From NCBI GenBank assembly GCA_019423005.1, contig JAHZCF010000054.1, positions 1-16,727 on the forward strand: DNA of 16,727 nt. The letters are read 5' to 3'. This document shows positions 13,172 to 16,727 of this stretch, one piece after another. Position 1 is the stretch's first letter. Each line of letters begins with the position of its first letter. Position numbers and translations under genes: made by a program. The stretch comes from Haemophilus sp. GTDB lineage: Bacteria; Pseudomonadota; Gammaproteobacteria; Enterobacterales; Pasteurellaceae. Under the pieces are notes generated by a model. It had not been told where the DNA came from and made no database searches. It saw nothing but the letters and a program-made list of their open reading frames with translations.

Positions 13172-15934
13172 ATGTCATTTGCAATCGGTCAACGTTGGAT
13201 TAGTGAAACAGAAAATAGCCTCGGATTAGGGATGATTACCGCCTTAGATTTCCGCTCGGTTACCCTTCACTTTCCTGCCACAGATGAAACCCGAATTTAT
13301 GCGGTGACACAAGCGCCATTAACCCGAATTGCATTGAATAAAGGGGAACAACTTCATCACCAAACAGGTTGGCAAGGTGAGGTCCTCGATGTTCAAGAAA
13401 TGAATGGTCTCTTATTTTATTTAGTCAAAAATGCGCAAGGCGAAGACATTATCGTCAATGAAAAAGAACTTTCTCCGATAATTTCTTTTAGCCAAGCGAA
13501 AGATCGCCTCTTTTCATCACAGATTGATCGTAGTGAACATTTTGCGTTGCGCTATCAAACACTTCTGCATCAACAAGCTCAATTTCAATCGCCTTTGCGT
13601 GGCTTACGAGGCAATCGTGCAGGATTAATTCCTCATCAGCTTCATATTGCGCAAGAGGTAGGAAATCGTATCAATCCTCGTGTGCTCTTAGCGGATGAAG
13701 TGGGGTTAGGTAAAACCATTGAAGCGGGGATGATTTTGCAAAACCAGCTTTTTGCTGAAAAAGTACAACGTGTGTTAATTATTGTACCGGAGACCTTGCA
13801 ACATCAATGGCTTGTCGAAATGCTTCGTCGTTTTAATTTACATTTTTCATTATTTGATGAAGAACGTTGTGAAGATTTTGCCGAACAAGCCATCAATCCA
13901 TTTAGCACGGAAAGCTTAATTATCTGTGCATTAGATTGGTTGAAAGCTCACCCTCATCGCGTACAACAAGCTATTGAAGCTGAATTTGACTGTTTAATTG
14001 TCGATGAAGCGCATCATTTGGCTTGGTCAGAAAATGCGCCGAGTGCCGCTTATTTATTGGTGGAACAATTAGCGAACGCTATTCCGTCTGTTTTATTACT
14101 CACTGCAACGCCTGAACAACTAGGTTTGGAAAGCCATTTTGCACGCTTGCGCTTGCTTGATCCTGAGCGTTTTTATGATTACCAAGCCTTCTTAAAAGAA
14201 CAGGAAAATTATCAACCTGTTGCGGATGCCGTACAATCTTTACTCTCAGAGAAGCCGCTAAGTGCGGTCGAAAAAAATCATATTTCTGATTTACTTCATG
14301 AGCAGGATGTCGAACCATTATTTAAAGCCTTAGACTGTCACAATGACGACGAAAAGCAAGCGGCACGACAAGAACTCATTCAAAATCTCATCGATCGACA
14401 TGGCACAAGCCGTATTTTATTTCGTAACACACGCCAAGGTGTAAAAGGTTTTCCACATCGGGTTTATCACCAAGTAACAATTGATGCAGCTGAAGTAGAC
14501 GAAAAAATTCATTGGTTAATTGATTTTCTAAAATCACACCGAAATGAAAAAATCTTAGTCATTTGTAAAACAGCACAAACGGCAATTCAACTTGAGCAAA
14601 TTTTACGAGAAAAAGAAGCCATTCGCAGTGCCGTTTTCCATGAGAGAATGTCGATTATTGAACGAGATCGCGCGGCGGCTTATTTTGCAGATACTGATAA
14701 TGGCGCACAAGTTTTACTGAGTTCAAGCATTGGTTCTGAAGGCAGAAATTTCCAATTTGCTTGTCATCTCGTACTCTTCGATTTACCAGAAAATCCTGAC
14801 TTACTTGAGCAATGTATTGGCCGTTTAGATCGTATCGGACAAACGCGAGATGTACAAATTTATGTACCTTGCCTCGCAAACTCTGAGCAGCAAGATTTAG
14901 CACGTTGGTATCATGAAGGTTTAAATGCTTTTGAACAAACTTGCCCAATCGGTATGACACTGTTTGAACAATATGAATCGTTACTAAAAGTGCGGTCAGA
15001 AAATAAAGCAGATTTTGAACAACTTATTCTCCAAACGCAAAAACAAGCAAAAGCATTGCGCTTAGCCTTAGAGAAAGGCCGTGATCGTTTGTTAGAATTA
15101 AATTCTAATGGTGGAGAAAAGGCACAACGACTTGCGTCAGAAATTGCTCAAACAGATAATTCGCCACAATTAGTCGATTTTGCACTGAATTTATTTGATA
15201 TTATTGGTGTAGAACAAGATGATTTAGGTGAAAACAGCATTGTTATCACACCAACGGGCACCATGCTTGTTCCTGATTTTCCTGGATTAAAAGAAGAAGG
15301 TGTTACAGTAACTTTTGACCGACAACTTGCTCTTGCTCGTGAGGAATTAGAATTTCTTACTTGGGATCATCCAATGATACGCCAAGGCATTGATTTAATC
15401 GCTTCTGGTGACATTGGCAAAACATCGATGGCATTATTAATCAATAAACAGCTGCCTGCTGGCACGCTGTTGGTTGAATTGATTTATATGATTGAAAGCC
15501 AATCACCAAAAGGTTTGCAACTGAATCGTTTTCTTCCGCCTACACCTGTTCGCTTATTGCTGGATAGCAAAGGAAACGATCTCGCCGGACAAGTTAATTT
15601 TGATACATTGCAAAATAAACTTAAGCCGCTAGGTAAAGATATTGCGAATAAAATGGTTAAAATGGCTCGTCCAAATATTGAGCAATTAATAAAAATAGGC
15701 GATCACAAAATAACTGAAATCGCACAAGCTAAAATTCAAGAAGCCAGTAAATTAGCAGATCAAACATTGATCACTGAAATCAATCGACTTATAGCCTTGA
15801 AAGCAGTAAATAAAAATATTCGCCAGGTGGAAATTGATGTATTAGAAAAACAACGTTTAGTTTCTCTAGAAGAATTAAGTAAAGCAAGCTGGCGGTTAGA
15901 TAGCCTTCGGGTAATAGTGACAAACAAGGAATAA
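13172..15934 (+). CDS. rapA: RNA polymerase-associated SWI2/SNF2 ATPase RapA (HepA)
   Basis: Binds RNA polymerase and uses ATP to recycle it after transcription. The 920-aa product is a little shorter than E. coli RapA (968). It begins MSFAIGQRWISETENSLGLG, aligned with the E. coli start MPFTLGQRWISDTE, which is why I use the second ATG at 13172 and not 13169; spacing from AGAGGA also favours it. After the N-terminal Tudor-like region come Walker A DEVGLGKT (175-182), the DEAH box (278-281) with IVDEAHHLAW, a TATP motif, and the second helicase lobe ending in GRLDRIGQ (550-557). The long C-terminal region is RapA-specific. Two exact uptake sequences are embedded in frame. rluA follows after one base, as also seen in E. 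coli where the genes are neighbours. Confidence 0.96.
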   Translation: MSFAIGQRWISETENSLGLGMITALDFRSVTLHFPATDETRIYAVTQAPLTRIALNKGEQLHHQTGWQGEVLDVQEMNGLLFYLVKNAQGEDIIVNEKELSPIISFSQAKDRLFSSQIDRSEHFALRYQTLLHQQAQFQSPLRGLRGNRAGLIPHQLHIAQEVGNRINPRVLLADEVGLGKTIEAGMILQNQLFAEKVQRVLIIVPETLQHQWLVEMLRRFNLHFSLFDEERCEDFAEQAINPFSTESLIICALDWLKAHPHRVQQAIEAEFDCLIVDEAHHLAWSENAPSAAYLLVEQLANAIPSVLLLTATPEQLGLESHFARLRLLDPERFYDYQAFLKEQENYQPVADAVQSLLSEKPLSAVEKNHISDLLHEQDVEPLFKALDCHNDDEKQAARQELIQNLIDRHGTSRILFRNTRQGVKGFPHRVYHQVTIDAAEVDEKIHWLIDFLKSHRNEKILVICKTAQTAIQLEQILREKEAIRSAVFHERMSIIERDRAAAYFADTDNGAQVLLSSSIGSEGRNFQFACHLVLFDLPENPDLLEQCIGRLDRIGQTRDVQIYVPCLANSEQQDLARWYHEGLNAFEQTCPIGMTLFEQYESLLKVRSENKADFEQLILQTQKQAKALRLALEKGRDRLLELNSNGGEKAQRLASEIAQTDNSPQLVDFALNLFDIIGVEQDDLGENSIVITPTGTMLVPDFPGLKEEGVTVTFDRQLALAREELEFLTWDHPMIRQGIDLIASGDIGKTSMALLINKQLPAGTLLVELIYMIESQSPKGLQLNRFLPPTPVRLLLDSKGNDLAGQVNFDTLQNKLKPLGKDIANKMVKMARPNIEQLIKIGDHKITEIAQAKIQEASKLADQTLITEINRLIALKAVNKNIRQVEIDVLEKQRLVSLEELSKASWRLDSLRVIVTNKE
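14260..14268 (+). other. DNA uptake sequence inside rapA (first)
   Basis: Exact AAGTGCGGT followed by an A run, read in frame as S-A-V. Confidence 0.9.
14988..14996 (+). other. DNA uptake sequence inside rapA (second)
   Basis: Exact AAGTGCGGT in a different reading phase from the first rapA copy, read as K-V-R-S. Confidence 0.9.
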
Positions 15935-15935
15935 T

Positions 15936-16595
15936 ATGGCACTTATTGAATACCATCCCCCTTTAGAACCGTATTTAGATATTATCTATCAAGATAATCA
16001 TATCTGCGTGGTAAACAAGCCAAGCGGTTTACTTTCAGTTCCTGGCAATCAACCTGAATACTACGATAGTGCAATGAGTCGGGTAAAAGAGAAATTTGGA
16101 TTTTGTGAACCTGCACATCGTTTAGATATGGCCACAAGTGGGATTATTCTATTTGCATTAAGTAAAGCGGCAGATAAAGAGTTGAAACGTCAATTCCGTG
16201 AACGTGAGCCAAAGAAATATTATCAAGCTTTAGTATGGGGACACTTAGAACGAGATAATGGGGAAATTAATCTTCCCATGATTTGTGATTGGGAAAATCG
16301 CCCGCGCCAACGCATTGATTTTGTATTTGGCAAAAGAGCGGTCACTTTTTATGAAGTTTTAGAACGGTTACCAACTAACTGTACTCGAGTGAAACTGACT
16401 CCAATCACAGGGCGTTCGCATCAACTTCGTTTACATACGCTCGCGCTTGGACATCCCATTTTAGGGGACAAGTTTTATTCTCACTCACAAGCTAAATCAA
16501 TGTCACCTCGCTTATGCTTACATGCAGAAGAACTTACGATTACGCACCCTATCACAGGTGAAAAAATGACATTCAGAGCTAAAGCTGAATTTTAG
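15936..16595 (+). CDS. rluA: 23S rRNA U746 / tRNA U32 pseudouridine synthase RluA
   Basis: Isomerises uridine 746 of 23S rRNA and uridine 32 of several tRNAs to pseudouridine (dual specificity established in E. coli). The 219-aa length equals that of E. coli RluA and lacks the S4 domain present in RluC and RluD. The catalytic motif HRLDMATSG lies at 61-69 with D64 as the catalytic aspartate. VVNKPSGLLSVPG (25-37) and the later GRSHQLRLH are also diagnostic. The ATG at 15936 starts one base after the rapA stop, with AAGGA five bases upstream inside rapA. The two genes are therefore surely co-transcribed and probably translationally coupled. A terminator follows after 15 bases. Confidence 0.96.
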   Translation: MALIEYHPPLEPYLDIIYQDNHICVVNKPSGLLSVPGNQPEYYDSAMSRVKEKFGFCEPAHRLDMATSGIILFALSKAADKELKRQFREREPKKYYQALVWGHLERDNGEINLPMICDWENRPRQRIDFVFGKRAVTFYEVLERLPTNCTRVKLTPITGRSHQLRLHTLALGHPILGDKFYSHSQAKSMSPRLCLHAEELTITHPITGEKMTFRAKAEF

Positions 16596-16610
16596 GAAAA
16601 CAAGATATAA

Positions 16611-16636
16611 AAAAGGCTCACATCAGTGAGCCTTTT
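16611..16636. terminator. Bidirectional terminator between rluA and rplQ
   Basis: AAAAGGCTCAC (16611-16621), loop ATCA, GTGAGCCTTTT (16626-16636), an 11-bp perfect stem flanked by A on one side and T on the other. It can end both rluA and the ribosomal protein operon on the other strand. Confidence 0.92.
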
Positions 16637-16653
16637 TATTTTATAACAAATTA

Positions 16654-16727
16654 TTATTCCGCTGCTGCTTCTGCAACTTCTGGACGATCAACTAACTCAA
16701 TGTATGCCATTGGAGCGTTGTCACCTG
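16654..16727 (-). CDS. rplQ: 50S ribosomal protein L17, C-terminal end only
   Basis: The minus strand reads GDNAPMAYIELVDRPEVAEAAAE and a TAA stop at 16656-16654. This is 23 residues that match the C-terminus of E. coli L17 (GDNAPMAYIELVDR, then an acidic, Ala-rich end). The rest of the gene lies beyond the window. L17 is a component of the 50S subunit, and in most gamma-proteobacteria rplQ is the last gene of the alpha operon after rpoA. The position just before a terminator agrees with that. Confidence 0.9.
   Translation of the reverse strand, partial: GDNAPMAYIELVDRPEVAEAAAE

Noticed and set aside
13172..15934. SNF2-type ATPase as a possible phage-defence helicase
   Set aside because: The N-terminus aligns with E. 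coli RapA, length is close and rluA is the direct neighbour as in E. coli; no nuclease, methylase or other defence gene is nearby.
16020..16028. CCAAGCGGT in rluA as an Actinobacillus-type uptake sequence
   Set aside because: It lies in conserved codons (KPSGL) and lacks the following pair of A/T tracts, so chance is the simpler explanation.

Overview
The window comes from a member of the Pasteurellaceae, most likely Haemophilus. The exact 9-bp Haemophilus-type DNA uptake sequence AAGTGCGGT occurs eight times in the second half. The proteins read as gamma-proteobacterial orthologues, and a pnuC-type nicotinamide riboside transporter fits the NAD-precursor dependence of that genus. I cannot fix the species. 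No mobile element, integrase, phage gene, CRISPR array, tRNA or rRNA is visible, and no gene-free stretch exceeds 300 bases; the longest, 11830-12041, is described below.

Layout. (1) Positions 1-1774: the 3' two thirds of zwf and all of pgl, the first two steps of the oxidative pentose phosphate pathway. (2) 1802-6167: four tandem genes for secreted DUF1176-type proteins in the order A1-B1-A2-B2, a duplicated two-gene unit with signs of unequal crossing-over and gene conversion. (3) 6203-7403: three small genes (a GNAT acetyltransferase, a lipoprotein of unknown function and a 110-aa soluble protein of unknown role), followed by gnd at 7502-8956, the third pentose-phosphate step. zwf, pgl and gnd are therefore separated by about 5.7 kb of accessory genes on the same strand. 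(4) 8957-9730: an uptake-sequence terminator, a DUF4298 gene and an osmB-like glycine-zipper lipoprotein. (5) 9732-11829: divergent srmB (ribosome assembly helicase) and trmN6 (tRNA methyltransferase). (6) 12042-12972: a 55-aa membrane protein and, convergent to it, pnuC. (7) 13172-16595: rapA and rluA in tight succession, then a bidirectional terminator and the C-terminal end of rplQ (ribosomal protein L17) on the minus strand.

How the genes work together. Zwf, Pgl and Gnd convert glucose-6-phosphate to ribulose-5-phosphate with NADPH production. Spacing suggests that pgl, the DUF1176 genes and the three small genes are read from one transcript, but no experiment is visible to confirm this. 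SrmB, TrmN6, RapA, RluA and L17 form an ordinary housekeeping set for RNA, ribosomes and transcription. pnuC and rapA diverge from a shared region with a consensus-core CRP site.

The part most worth attention is the DUF1176 array. It has alternating A and B paralogues, a chimeric A2 with a B-type leader and signal peptide, a 38-bp A-type patch inside B2, paired loss of two conserved cysteines in B2, and repeated leaders that resemble the uptake sequence of the other Pasteurellaceae subclade (Actinobacillus type). Its function is unknown.
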